A stretch of 64,000 bases of DNA from Gracilibacter sp. BRH_c7a (lineage in GTDB: Bacteria > Bacillota > Desulfitobacteriia > Desulfitobacteriales > Syntrophobotulaceae): positions 1 through 64,000 of the forward strand of contig LOEZ01000077.1 in assembly GCA_001516055.1 (NCBI GenBank), written 5' to 3'. This document shows positions 35,999-45,267 of this stretch, piece after piece. The notes below the pieces were generated by a model. The model was not told the DNA's origin and ran no database searches. It saw nothing but the letters and a program-made list of their open reading frames with translations. Positions within the stretch are counted from its first letter, which is position 1. Each line of letters starts with the position of its first letter. A program made the translations under genes and the position numbers.

Positions 35999-37248
35999 AG
36001 CTAAAAAAGGGGCTGGATACACTGATTTCAGAAAATCAAGAGCTCTCTTCAGTTGAAAATCAACCAAAACTAACAAGAGGGTTATTATTTCTTTTAGCAA
36101 TTACCAGCGGTATCAGCGTTGCTAACTTATATTACATACAACCTCTGTTAGCAGATATCGCCCAGGACTTTCATGTCACTGCCGGAGAAATTGGTAGAAT
36201 TGCGACAGTAAGCCAATTGGGATACGCTTTGGGACTTTTATTATTTATACCTTTAGGAGACATAAGAGAAAGAAAAAGCTTAATTTTCTCCTTAATTGGA
36301 GTAGTGATTATTGCTCTTGTAGGAGTAGCCCTCTCTAGAAATATCATCATGTTAGGAATTGCTTGTTTTATTTTTAGTTTAACTACTGTTATTCCACAGT
36401 TGATTCTTCCCCTTACTGCTCAGTTAGCTGAACCTAAGGAAAGAGGGCAGGCATTAGGGATTGTTATGAGCGGTCTTTCTACCGGAATTCTTCTGGCGAG
36501 GACGGTTAGCGGGGTAATTGGAGACATCTTTGGATGGCGAATTATGTACTGGATTGCTGCTGGATTGATGCTGATATTAGCCGTTATCTTGAAATTTTTT
36601 CTCCCGGAATGCAAACCTGCTTCTTCAATAAGAGTAACTTATGGGCAATTACTCAAATCTCTGTGGACACTATTTGTTGAACTGCCGGAATTAAGAAAAG
36701 CTGCTTTATTTGGGGCAATGATTTTTGGCTCTTTCGGTGCTTTTTGGTCCACACTTGCCTTTTTTCTGCAAGAACCTCCGTATTACTTTACAGCTCAGAT
36801 AGTAGGCCTTTTCGGTTTAGTCGGCATCGTAGGAATCTTATATACTCCATTAGCGGGAAGAATTGTAGACAAAAAAACTCCAGAATTCGTTGGTCTTGTC
36901 TCGGGAATTATAACCCTGATAGCTTTCATCATATTATGGCAGTTAGGATCCAACCTTTGGGGGCTCATTCTTGGTGTAATTATATTTGATATAGGTACAC
37001 GTGGGGGACAGATTTCAAATCAAGCTCGTGTTTACAGTTTGATACCGGAAGCGAGGAACAGGTTAAACACAGTATATATGGTCTCTTACTTTTTGGGGGG
37101 CTCACTCGGTACCTATCTGGGATCTACTGCCTGGAGCATTCTTAAATGGGATGGGGTATTCCTGGTGGGAAGTATTATGATTTCCATAGGAGTATTATCA
37201 TTTTTGCCTGCCTTGAATAAAAAGGGATATGAAGTTACATCCAAATAA
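35983..37248 (+). CDS. MFS transporter (DHA1-type)
   Basis: A 421-residue major facilitator with about twelve helices. The N-terminal half has GISVANLYYIQPLLADIAQD and the loop 2-3 motif GDIRERKSL; QLAEPKERGQALGIVMSGLS follows. Such proteins are proton-driven drug or solute exporters. The ORF opens at 35983, but no good ribosome site is seen and the first 12 residues may be left over from the sdpI-like remnant (KYGIK equals its shifted end), so the real start may be a nearby non-ATG codon. Substrate unknown. Confidence 0.82.
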   Translation: MKYGIKLKKGLDTLISENQELSSVENQPKLTRGLLFLLAITSGISVANLYYIQPLLADIAQDFHVTAGEIGRIATVSQLGYALGLLLFIPLGDIRERKSLIFSLIGVVIIALVGVALSRNIIMLGIACFIFSLTTVIPQLILPLTAQLAEPKERGQALGIVMSGLSTGILLARTVSGVIGDIFGWRIMYWIAAGLMLILAVILKFFLPECKPASSIRVTYGQLLKSLWTLFVELPELRKAALFGAMIFGSFGAFWSTLAFFLQEPPYYFTAQIVGLFGLVGIVGILYTPLAGRIVDKKTPEFVGLVSGIITLIAFIILWQLGSNLWGLILGVIIFDIGTRGGQISNQARVYSLIPEARNRLNTVYMVSYFLGGSLGTYLGSTAWSILKWDGVFLVGSIMISIGVLSFLPALNKKGYEVTSK

Positions 37249-37276
37249 TAATTTAGTTTTATTAATGTATATAACT

Positions 37277-37927
37277 TTATAATCCTAAATCTTCATTAAC
37301 AACCAAGATATGAATGTCAGCAAGTTTTGGCTTTCGTTCTAAAATTGTTGTGATTCTACAACTTCTATCAGGAGAATTACAATCTGCACAGATACCTGTA
37401 ATAACACACGGAGTATTATAATTCAAACGCTTACAGTTAGCAGGAGATACCATTTTCTTAATTCTTCTCATTGCATCTTCAGTATCTTGAGTTATTTTGT
37501 TTCTCCCTGCTACCAATATTACCTTTTTTGGCCCGAATAAAATTGAACTAATTCTATTACCAGTTGACTCCATTAATACAATTATGCCTGTCTCTGTTAC
37601 TGAATTAGCAGATGATAGAAATAAATCACAGGTATGATGACGATGCATTATGGTTAGTTTTTCGTCATTACTTAGACCTTGTTTGTTGGGTATTAATAAT
37701 TCCTTTTTCATACTTTCAAGGAGTTGTGGCAGCTTTAGATCAGCTAAACTAAGCGAACCGCCTAATCCGATCGTATTTGCTGTTGCTGCTTCATTAAGGA
37801 CATAATCAATTGCATCCTGTTTTGTTTCACACAAGTTTGCAGTAAAGCCGTTTTTGCTTAATGCGTCAATAGCCTTTAAACATCTTTTCTCATAGTGCCA
37901 ATCTTTAAGTTCATCAGTTCTTGACAT
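37277..37927 (-). CDS. LUD-domain (LutC/YkgG-like) protein
   Basis: About 216 residues of the lactate-utilisation LUD superfamily: IGLGGSLSLADLKL, DLFLSSANSVTETGIIVLME, NRISSILFGPKKVILVAGRN and DAMRRIKKMVSPANCKRLN, with a Cys cluster near the C-terminus (CVITGICADCNSPDRSC). Stand-alone LUD proteins of this kind are common in clostridia and have no assigned reaction. ATG 37927 has GGAAGAGGA upstream; the open frame reaches 37948. It is convergent with the MFS gene. Confidence 0.85.
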   Translation of the reverse strand: MSRTDELKDWHYEKRCLKAIDALSKNGFTANLCETKQDAIDYVLNEAATANTIGLGGSLSLADLKLPQLLESMKKELLIPNKQGLSNDEKLTIMHRHHTCDLFLSSANSVTETGIIVLMESTGNRISSILFGPKKVILVAGRNKITQDTEDAMRRIKKMVSPANCKRLNYNTPCVITGICADCNSPDRSCRITTILERKPKLADIHILVVNEDLGL

Positions 37928-38115
37928 AAAAATCCTCTTCCTTCCCAAGATATTTATTTATTTTCTCCATGCTTTGATTAATTACTGAGTAAAAAATCTC
38001 CCTTTTTGGGATTTTTATCAAACTAATATATCTATAATTAGAATATAGATTAAAAGGGTATTCTGCAAGAAAATCTTTTGGTCCTATTTACCTTGAGAAA
38101 AATAAGGATCTTAGC

Positions 38116-40182
38116 TTAGTTTTCACCTATTAAAATATCAAAATCTTCTAATATTTGAGACTGATCCAAATTACCTAATACCAAATACCGAGGTATAACA
38201 TATTCATGATATTCAGATTCAACATCCTCAAGAATTTCAGTAGCGTTACCCCAAATTACCATTCCTGATGTAATTCCCACTTGTTCTAAAATACTTTTTA
38301 ATTCTGGACTGATGCCTTCTTCATTCTCTTTCTGTGTGGGGTAATAGGCACCAAAAGGATAACATATTTGTGTAGGTGTAACACCTATACCAGGAGTGCA
38401 TGACAAAATTTCTAAAAACGCTTTTCCCGGACCTGTGTATGGTGATGAATATTCCCAAGCATAATCGACATTATCTATAATCATTCCACTTGGATATACA
38501 TCTGTACCTTCTCGTGAATTTACTTCATATTGAGGTGCATATTGGAAGCTTGAATCATCTAGTTGAGTCCAAGTATTATTTAAAGAATCCCAAGCTGGCC
38601 GTGGTAGATCTTGTTGATCAGTATATATTCTTATCAACCCAGTTCCGTTCGGGCTTCTGTTAATAGTTTTAAAAGTAATATCATACTCTTGACCTTTTTT
38701 AAACTGATAGGGGCTAATGTTAACTGTCTGCCAGGTCCAGTCCTGCCAATTAGAAGAGAACCTTGAAATTTTCTGTCCATTTATATATACATCAATAATC
38801 AATGGGTACCAATTTCCTATGTGAGATACAGTTTTAAATCTCAAAACTTCACCAATAAATGATTTAGCTGGTGCAAATTTAATATTTGTATTTGCTAAAC
38901 TTCCGTCAGTATATGTTCCGCCTAGAACTAAGCACTCTAAGGAATCATTTTCTTCGAATCCGGTTGTATTAGCATCCCAACTTGCCGCTAGATATTTATT
39001 TATAACTTTAGTGTTCCTACTTAGGTCTTCTAAAACATACTGTTGAAACTCTTCTAGTGTTGCCACCCTACCATTATCCCCGGCAAGTATTAAACCTGCT
39101 TGGGCAGGCCATTTTTCTTGTGCTCCATAAGACATTCCAGTACATGTAGTAGTTAACTCATAATCTCCAGAAAAATTTGGGATAGCATAAATATTGAAAG
39201 AAGCATTTCCAACATTTTGAGTTGTAAATGTTATCGTATACGTCTTATTAGCTTCAATTGTAAATGATCTATCGAAATCTATAGTTGCGAATTCTCTTTC
39301 CGGCCACTGACTGCGCGTTTCATATTGCGTTGTACTTATTGTCTTTTTTGCAACTTCTGTGCCATTAATGTCTATTTTTATATCAGCATTATAGCCGCTG
39401 CTAAAGGGAGAATGTAAAGAAGTCCAGACTCTCATTTTATTTACTGTCACGTTTTCTTTGGCTTTAAATTCAATAGTACTTGATATTGGTTGATTAGTTT
39501 TTAGGTCGGTACCAAACAAAGGGAATCCCCAAGTTGCACCATCTACATGAGTTAAATCCCAGTACCATCTTGTATCGTCTCTGTTGATATAAATAAAATC
39601 ACCATTATCAATATAACTCGGTCCTTCTAATATTGGTGCTGGTACAACTGTCCCATTTTCCATAAATAAATTATAATGATGCATATTATAGGTGTGACTA
39701 AGTAGTTCACAATACCCAGAATCATATATATCTTTTATACCAGCCCAAGTCATGTATCCATCTTCGGGATATATTGTGCCAAGTTTTCTTCCGATTATAG
39801 CTATACCAAAGGGTATTTCACTTTCGACTAACCATTGTGCTGCAATATCTATTGAGTCTCTTGCATCATCAAATATTATTGTAGCGATAGGAGTATCAGT
39901 ATCTATAGATATCTTGTTTAAATACCACTCATTATATTGAGAAGGTGGAACAAAGGTATACCCTTTGTTCTCAAGATAATTGATTTGCTCTTTAAAGTCT
40001 TCTAAATAGCTTACATATTCTGATTTGTCTGCTTCAATAGTCGTAAATCCATGATAGCATAATGCAATATTATTTGAATTTTGTGAGTGAATTTTTTCGT
40101 TTTCTTGCTTACCAAAAGCTGCATTGGTAAAAAATAAACTTATAATAATAATCAATATGCAATATGATGCCTTATGTTTCAT
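38116..40182 (-). CDS. Secreted polysaccharide deacetylase interrupted by beta-sandwich inserts
   Basis: 688 residues with a signal peptide (ILIIIISLFFTNAAFG). Residues about 38-175 are the first part of a PgaB/NodB-type deacetylase: IALCYHGF, YLENKGYTFVPPSQY, ATIIFDDARDS (catalytic/metal Asp pair) and LLSHTYNMHHYN (metal His). The expected next helix (ATLEEFQQYVLEDLSRNTKV) appears only near residue 350, and the last core motif (CYPFGAYYPTQ) near 605. The two gaps, each about 170-230 residues, are filled with beta-rich segments (such as TNQPISSTIEFKAKENVTV and SFIGEVLRFKTVSHIGNWYP) that look like carbohydrate-binding jelly rolls. The catalytic domain would still fold around them. It probably N-deacetylates an extracellular glycan; substrate unknown. 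Confidence 0.82.
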   Translation of the reverse strand: MKHKASYCILIIIISLFFTNAAFGKQENEKIHSQNSNNIALCYHGFTTIEADKSEYVSYLEDFKEQINYLENKGYTFVPPSQYNEWYLNKISIDTDTPIATIIFDDARDSIDIAAQWLVESEIPFGIAIIGRKLGTIYPEDGYMTWAGIKDIYDSGYCELLSHTYNMHHYNLFMENGTVVPAPILEGPSYIDNGDFIYINRDDTRWYWDLTHVDGATWGFPLFGTDLKTNQPISSTIEFKAKENVTVNKMRVWTSLHSPFSSGYNADIKIDINGTEVAKKTISTTQYETRSQWPEREFATIDFDRSFTIEANKTYTITFTTQNVGNASFNIYAIPNFSGDYELTTTCTGMSYGAQEKWPAQAGLILAGDNGRVATLEEFQQYVLEDLSRNTKVINKYLAASWDANTTGFEENDSLECLVLGGTYTDGSLANTNIKFAPAKSFIGEVLRFKTVSHIGNWYPLIIDVYINGQKISRFSSNWQDWTWQTVNISPYQFKKGQEYDITFKTINRSPNGTGLIRIYTDQQDLPRPAWDSLNNTWTQLDDSSFQYAPQYEVNSREGTDVYPSGMIIDNVDYAWEYSSPYTGPGKAFLEILSCTPGIGVTPTQICYPFGAYYPTQKENEEGISPELKSILEQVGITSGMVIWGNATEILEDVESEYHEYVIPRYLVLGNLDQSQILEDFDILIGEN

Positions 40183-40428
40183 TTATTTATATATACCTCC
40201 TCTAAGTAGATTCAATTGGTTCAAGGATATCTACTAGAGTTACCCCTTTACATAATGTATGTCCCACTCTGGTTTGATAGACATTATGATTCTGCAACTT
40301 TTATCATTAGGACAGCACCAGCAGCTGAGATCACTATTAGCAGAGATACTGAATAAAGATATGTGTCCGGAAAACAGAGTAAGATGTTATAATTATGGTT
40401 ACTACTGCTTTTTTCATTACATGGTAAG

Positions 40429-41577
40429 GTGAGGAAGGACAAGCTTTTGGACCAGATATTACAACTTTTGATTGTACTTGAAATTCTTTTTGTGAATCTA
40501 TTAACGACCCATTTATGTTCCAAGAATAAATTTTCAAATATCAAGGTTCTAGCAACTTTATTGGTTTTTACAGTTGTGTTCCTTTATGGAATACTTTTAT
40601 TCCCATTAGACAAATATCCTAAAGTTATATTTGTCTTAATTGGGTTTATCTATTTTTTCCCTATCAAATACCTTTATGAGGAAAAATCTAATACTATTTT
40701 TACTATAATGTTTTTCTCATGGACCCATACAATTACGGTGAATGCGATTTCCGCAGAAATCTCCAAGCTTGTATCTTTCCCAAATAGTTTGGGGGGAATC
40801 CTCACAATACAGAGCATAATTTATATAGTAACAACTAATATAGTCATAAAGTTCATAAAAAATAAATTCAGCACTGTTCTAGAAAATATTAATAAGGAGA
40901 CGAATAAATCCCTTATTTTATTTGGGACAGTTTTATTTGTTACTGTTATTTTGATTCGATTTTACTTTTCTGTATACTCAACTCCATATTGGACACTAAC
41001 CATTATCGTTCTTATATCCATGATAGCAATAACAGGTTATAGTTTAATATATACTGTCGTAGATAACTCTAAAAGAATAGAATCCTTAAGGCAAATAGCG
41101 TATTACGATGATTTAACAGGGATTAATAATAGATTAGCGCTTTTTCTTGATTCTGAAGAACTAATTGCCAATAAAGAACCTTTTTACCTTCTGTATATGG
41201 ATTTGGATAACTTTAAAAACGTAAATGATACATACGGACATGACATTGGAGATATATATCTAAGGAGTTTTACTAACACCACAATAGAAGTAATACAAGA
41301 TAAAGGCCGTTTCTACAGGATGTCTGGCGATGAATTTATTTGTATATATTATGGTAGTAATATTGATTTCTTTATAGCTGAGTTAGATGAGAGAATCTTA
41401 AATGCTTTTGACATTAACATTCCTTTCTTAGGAGTTAGTATTGGATATGCAAAATATCCTGATGATTGCGAATCCATAGATCAATTAATAAAAAAAGCGG
41501 ATATAATTATGTATCATGTCAAAAACAGCAGAGTTAAAACGTCAAATAATGCAGACATAAAAATACTTAAAACGTAA
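40429..41577 (+). CDS. Membrane GGDEF protein, putative diguanylate cyclase
   Basis: 382 residues with about six membrane helices in the first 215 and a GGDEF domain after (DDLTGINNRLALF, YMDLDNFKNVNDTYGHDIGD). The active-site motif is SGDEF at about 299-303, a variant still found in active cyclases. No RxxD inhibitory site lies before it. The start is a GTG at 40429. It is followed 15 bases later by the hydrolase gene, so both are probably one transcript. Confidence 0.85.
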   Translation: MRKDKLLDQILQLLIVLEILFVNLLTTHLCSKNKFSNIKVLATLLVFTVVFLYGILLFPLDKYPKVIFVLIGFIYFFPIKYLYEEKSNTIFTIMFFSWTHTITVNAISAEISKLVSFPNSLGGILTIQSIIYIVTTNIVIKFIKNKFSTVLENINKETNKSLILFGTVLFVTVILIRFYFSVYSTPYWTLTIIVLISMIAITGYSLIYTVVDNSKRIESLRQIAYYDDLTGINNRLALFLDSEELIANKEPFYLLYMDLDNFKNVNDTYGHDIGDIYLRSFTNTTIEVIQDKGRFYRMSGDEFICIYYGSNIDFFIAELDERILNAFDINIPFLGVSIGYAKYPDDCESIDQLIKKADIIMYHVKNSRVKTSNNADIKILKT

Positions 41578-41592
41578 TGTGAGGGGATTTAG

Positions 41593-42522
41593 GTGAAGTC
41601 AAAGGAGTTTTCATTTCTTAATAGTATAGGTATGAGTATTTTTACTCGTAAATGGGAGCCTGACTTATCTCCATTCAAGGGTATAGTTTTGATTATTCAT
41701 GGAATATCAGAACATTCAGGCCGATATGCAGCTTTTGCTGAGGCTTTAACCAATACAGGTTACATTGTTTATGCCCACGATCAGAGGGGACACGGTAAAA
41801 CCACTGAGAATCAGGAAACCCAAGGCTATGCTGGTGGAGATGGGTGGAATCTCTTAGTGAGAGATGTGCAGGAATTAATCGAACTGGCAAAGAAAGAAAA
41901 CCCTGGTTTACCTTTATTTATTCTGGGACACAGTATGGGAAGCTTTATTCTAAGGCATTATATGCATCAATATAAAGATTCACAGGGGGTAAAAGGGTTT
42001 ATACTATCTGGGACTGGTGGAAGTTCTAAGATTATGTTAGCCATGGCTCGCTTTTTATGTGCGATAGTTATTAAGAAGAATGGCAAAATGGATAAAAGTA
42101 AATTAATTCAAGAACTTACCTTCAAGGACTTTAACGCTAGATGTGTCGAGAATCGGAATGGGTTCGATTGGTTAAGTAGAGATATTAAAGAAGTAGATAA
42201 ATACGTGGAAGATGACTTATGTGGTCAGGTTTGTACTGTGAGTTTCTATAATGATTTTTTCGGTGGTATTATGGAGGTGCAAAAAAAATCTAATATTAAT
42301 AATATATCAAAAGATATCCCTATTCTTATTTTTTCAGGACAAATGGATCCAGTAGGCCATTATGGTAAAATGACCACATCATTGGTCCAAAGTTATAAAG
42401 CTGTAGGTATTCAGGATATCACCTATAAACTTTATGAAAATGCCAGACATGAAATGCTTAATGAAATTAATCGAGATGAAGTAATACAAGATATCATAAG
42501 ATGGATGAATTTAAAAGTCTGA
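41593..42522 (+). CDS. Monoglyceride lipase-like alpha/beta hydrolase
   Basis: 309 residues of the serine aminopeptidase S33 / lysophospholipase group. IVLIIHGISEHSGRYAAFAE has the oxyanion HG, YAHDQRGHGKT follows, the nucleophile is in ILGHSMGSFILRHYM, the acid probably in IFSGQMDPVGHYG, and the His in NARHEMLNE. No signal peptide. Start GTG 41593 with GAGGGG upstream. A role on monoacylglycerol or lysolipids is likely from the family. Confidence 0.87.
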   Translation: MKSKEFSFLNSIGMSIFTRKWEPDLSPFKGIVLIIHGISEHSGRYAAFAEALTNTGYIVYAHDQRGHGKTTENQETQGYAGGDGWNLLVRDVQELIELAKKENPGLPLFILGHSMGSFILRHYMHQYKDSQGVKGFILSGTGGSSKIMLAMARFLCAIVIKKNGKMDKSKLIQELTFKDFNARCVENRNGFDWLSRDIKEVDKYVEDDLCGQVCTVSFYNDFFGGIMEVQKKSNINNISKDIPILIFSGQMDPVGHYGKMTTSLVQSYKAVGIQDITYKLYENARHEMLNEINRDEVIQDIIRWMNLKV

Positions 42523-42889
42523 TTTATTCTAATTATCCAGATAACGGTTTCAAACTGAAAGCCAGATTGACATTATTATTATGTAGATCGAAAAAATTTT
42601 TATCTAGACAGAATTGGATTACCAAATATAAGCAATAACTATATGATTAAGGTAAAGCCAGCAGAACCTAAGAGTTCGCTGGCTTCATTTTTATGTTCAG
42701 GTAAAAAAATATTTTGAGTCATATTTCCTTGTTTTCTTACGTCTTATTATTAAGAAGCGGTTTATTCTAATATAATTTAGATGGATGAAATAAAGTTCTA
42801 CCAATATATACATATTGCTAATTTTTCACTAAATTAATAGTATCTATCGTATAATTGAGAAGAATGAGTAGATAAAAGGGGTGGAATAT
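42523..42889. other. Intergenic region with terminator and promoter area
   Basis: About 365 bases holding the terminator at 42655-42692 and then AT-rich sequence that must include the promoter of the amidase gene. No gene recognised. Confidence 0.55.
42655..42692 (+). terminator. Intrinsic terminator after the hydrolase gene
   Basis: AAGCCAGC and GCTGGCTT pair, continued by AGAAC/GTTC inside, and CATTTTTA follows. Confidence 0.8.
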
Positions 42890-45028
42890 TTGAAAAAAAT
42901 TCTTATAGTAGCTATTGTTTGTTTTGCTTTAGTATTAAACATACCTTTTGTAGCCAAAGCCAGCCCGTTAGCTTTTACAACTGAGAGGATATCTGGTAAG
43001 GATAGGATTGAAACAGCTCTTAACATAGCGCAAAAAGGATGGACCTCAGCCCAAACAGTTATTCTAAGTGAATATAATGATTATCCCGATTCCATTGCAG
43101 CAGCGCCTTTTGCTGCCAGTCTTGATGCACCTATTCTCCTGACAGGGGGGAAAACACTTGATTCCCGCGTTGTTAGTGAGCTACAACGTTTAAACCCTCA
43201 AAAAGTAATCCTTTTAGGCGGACAAGCTTGTTTAACATCTTCAATTGAAATAGAATTGGATAGTCTATCCCTGAGTTGGGAACGAATCGGGGGCAAGAAT
43301 CGTAATGAAACGTCTGTCCTGCTAGCCGAGCAATTAAACAGCGATTCACTTATCATTGCTAATGGTGATGATTTTCCAGATGCTTTATCTGCTGCAAGTT
43401 TTGCTGGGATTCAGCAGATTCCAATCGTGCTTACCTCAAAAATAATACCACCTTCTGTGGTTGAATACTTACAAAGAACCCAACCTAAGCACATTATCGT
43501 TATCGGTGGGGAAGGAGTTGTTCCTACCGAAGCTTTTACTAAATACAACTTGACCATTGAAACTCGCTTAGGTGGTAAGAACAGATATGAAACTAACGCC
43601 CAAGTAGTTGAGTACATGGAAGACACAGTTGAGTCAGATGATTTGTTTTTAGCATCAGGCAGGAATTTTCCGGATGCTGTAGCCGGGACGGTTCTGGCAT
43701 CCAAACTAAAAGTTCCTCTTTTGCTTACTGAGGTTGAAGATGTTCCAGCTGCAGTTTACAGCATAATGAGAAAACACATGAAAGTTGAACCTTCAACCGC
43801 TACTACGGAAAGCGGACGAGGTAAAGTTACGGCCTCAGGAGGATTGAATCTTCGGGATACACCATCAGCGGCAGGAAAATTGTTATTAACCATACCCGAA
43901 GGGTCAGTGCTGGACATCACTGATGCACAAGGTCAATGGTATAAAACAACATATCAAAACCAGACCGGATGGGTATCAGCCAACTATGTAACAATCGTAG
44001 AGGAATTTAAACAAGGGAAGATTACTGCTTCGGGGGGATTAAACCTCAGACAAAATCCATCTACGACGGCAGATATTTTAGAGACAATCCCTCGAGGGGC
44101 CAAGGTAGCAATCACTGGTGACCAGACGGATTGGTACAAAGCAGCCTATCGAGGAATGAACGGATGGGTTTATGCAGAGTTCGTCGATATTCTTTCGGGG
44201 GGAAGTGACGGTTCCGACTCAGAAGGTTCAATTGATTTAAGCCCTAATGGTAATGTATATATTTTAGGAGGAACTGGTGTAATTAGTGTGAATACCCAAA
44301 ATATCATCGAAGGACAAGCTGCTTCCAAATATACTGATAATCTTAAAGATTTTCCATCTTTACCATCTTCTCTTACTGATTCTGATAATTCTTCATCTTA
44401 TGATCCTGCCCAAGAAATCCTTATTGACCCATTCCAAGGAATTACGGCAGATGTCTTAAAAGGGAAGAAGATCTTAATTGATCCGGGACATGGAGGCCCT
44501 GATTCAGGAGCTATTGGCTTAAGCTATATGTATGAAAAGTATAATAATTTAGCAATCGCTTCATACCTAAATGATATACTGGAGCAAGCAGGAGCATCAG
44601 TTAGTATGACAAGAACAACGGATGTTTCGGTTGCTTCTAATTACACGGAAAGGGCTGATTTGCAGGCTAGAGTCGCTATAGCTAATAATACTAAGCCAGA
44701 CTTATTCATCTCTATTCATAATAATGCGAATTATAATCCTGACACTAACGGTACTGCGACGTATTATTCGCGGAACAACCCTCGAGCAACAGAAAGTGCC
44801 AAGCTGGCTAACGCTATCCAAAATTTGATTACAAGAACTGTGAACACGGATAATGAAGGTGTTAAACAAGCAGACTTCTATGTACTGCGGAATACAAATG
44901 TACCCTCAGTATTAATTGAAGTAGCTTATCTTTCTAATCCCTATGAGGATGAGCGACTGAAAAATCCGATATTCCAAAAAAATGTTGCAACAGCTGTATT
45001 CCATGGTATTATTGAGTATTTCCGGTAG
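42890..45028 (+). CDS. CWB2 - SH3 - N-acetylmuramoyl-L-alanine amidase
   Basis: About 712 residues, secreted (ILIVAIVCFALVLNIPF then AKA). Three cell-wall-binding type 2 repeats come first, each starting near ERISGKDRIETAL, WERIGGKNRNETSV, TRLGGKNRYETN. Two SH3b domains follow (KVTASGGLNLRDTP and KITASGGLNLRQNP). The zinc amidase Amidase_3 ends the protein (KILIDPGHGGPDSGA, LFISIHNNAN, PSVLIEVAYLSNPYE). The closing strand of the third CWB2 repeat (VYILGGTGVIS) appears only after the SH3 pair, so the pair seems inserted inside that repeat. CWB2 binds secondary wall polymers non-covalently, so this should be a surface autolysin. A TTG at 42890 with AAAGGGGTGG upstream is preferred to GTG 42881. 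Confidence 0.93.
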   Translation: MKKILIVAIVCFALVLNIPFVAKASPLAFTTERISGKDRIETALNIAQKGWTSAQTVILSEYNDYPDSIAAAPFAASLDAPILLTGGKTLDSRVVSELQRLNPQKVILLGGQACLTSSIEIELDSLSLSWERIGGKNRNETSVLLAEQLNSDSLIIANGDDFPDALSAASFAGIQQIPIVLTSKIIPPSVVEYLQRTQPKHIIVIGGEGVVPTEAFTKYNLTIETRLGGKNRYETNAQVVEYMEDTVESDDLFLASGRNFPDAVAGTVLASKLKVPLLLTEVEDVPAAVYSIMRKHMKVEPSTATTESGRGKVTASGGLNLRDTPSAAGKLLLTIPEGSVLDITDAQGQWYKTTYQNQTGWVSANYVTIVEEFKQGKITASGGLNLRQNPSTTADILETIPRGAKVAITGDQTDWYKAAYRGMNGWVYAEFVDILSGGSDGSDSEGSIDLSPNGNVYILGGTGVISVNTQNIIEGQAASKYTDNLKDFPSLPSSLTDSDNSSSYDPAQEILIDPFQGITADVLKGKKILIDPGHGGPDSGAIGLSYMYEKYNNLAIASYLNDILEQAGASVSMTRTTDVSVASNYTERADLQARVAIANNTKPDLFISIHNNANYNPDTNGTATYYSRNNPRATESAKLANAIQNLITRTVNTDNEGVKQADFYVLRNTNVPSVLIEVAYLSNPYEDERLKNPIFQKNVATAVFHGIIEYFR

Positions 45029-45073
45029 GAAGGCTAAAAAGAAGCAAATATAAGAAAATATAAGAAAATACTA

Positions 45074-45104
45074 AGAAGCAAAGGAATAGTTCTTTTGCTT
45101 CTTT
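45074..45104 (+). terminator. Terminator-like hairpin after the amidase gene
   Basis: AAGAAGCAAAGGAA and TCTTTTGCTTCTTT pair across a 3-4 nt loop, with the T-rich right arm acting as tail. Confidence 0.6.
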
Positions 45105-45154
45105 CAATAAGTTAAATTAGTGCAACTCAAAAGGCTGAGCAATCGACTTTTAGT

Positions 45155-45189
45155 ACCCTTTTCTAAAGGAAAATTGGAAGAGGGTTTTT
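45155..45189 (+). terminator. Second terminator before the tetR promoter
   Basis: ACCCTTTTC pairs with GGAAGAGGGT (one G-U) and TTTTT follows. It lies just upstream of the tetR -35 box and would insulate that promoter. Confidence 0.6.
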
Positions 45190-45191
45190 GC

Positions 45192-45240
45192 TTGACCATA
45201 GTGGTCATTTGGTGTATATTTTAAATGACCACTATGGTCA
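45192..45240 (+). promoter_or_regulatory. tetR promoter flanked by two copies of a 15-bp palindromic operator
   Basis: -35 TTGACC at 45192-45197 and -10 TATATT at 45215-45220, 17 bases apart. TGACCA-TAG-TGGTCA (45193-45207) covers the -35 box; TGACCA-CTA-TGGTCA (45226-45240) covers the start site. Each is a palindrome, and the two are exact reverse complements over 18 bases, so the whole control region is itself an inverted repeat. Confidence 0.8.
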
Positions 45241-45267
45241 GTATTTGTGGATTGATAAGGAAATGAG

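Noticed and set aside
45050-45080. Short direct repeat (ATATAAGAAA twice) as start of a repeat array
   Set aside because: Only two copies, AT-rich, no spacing pattern; no CRISPR array is seen anywhere in the window.
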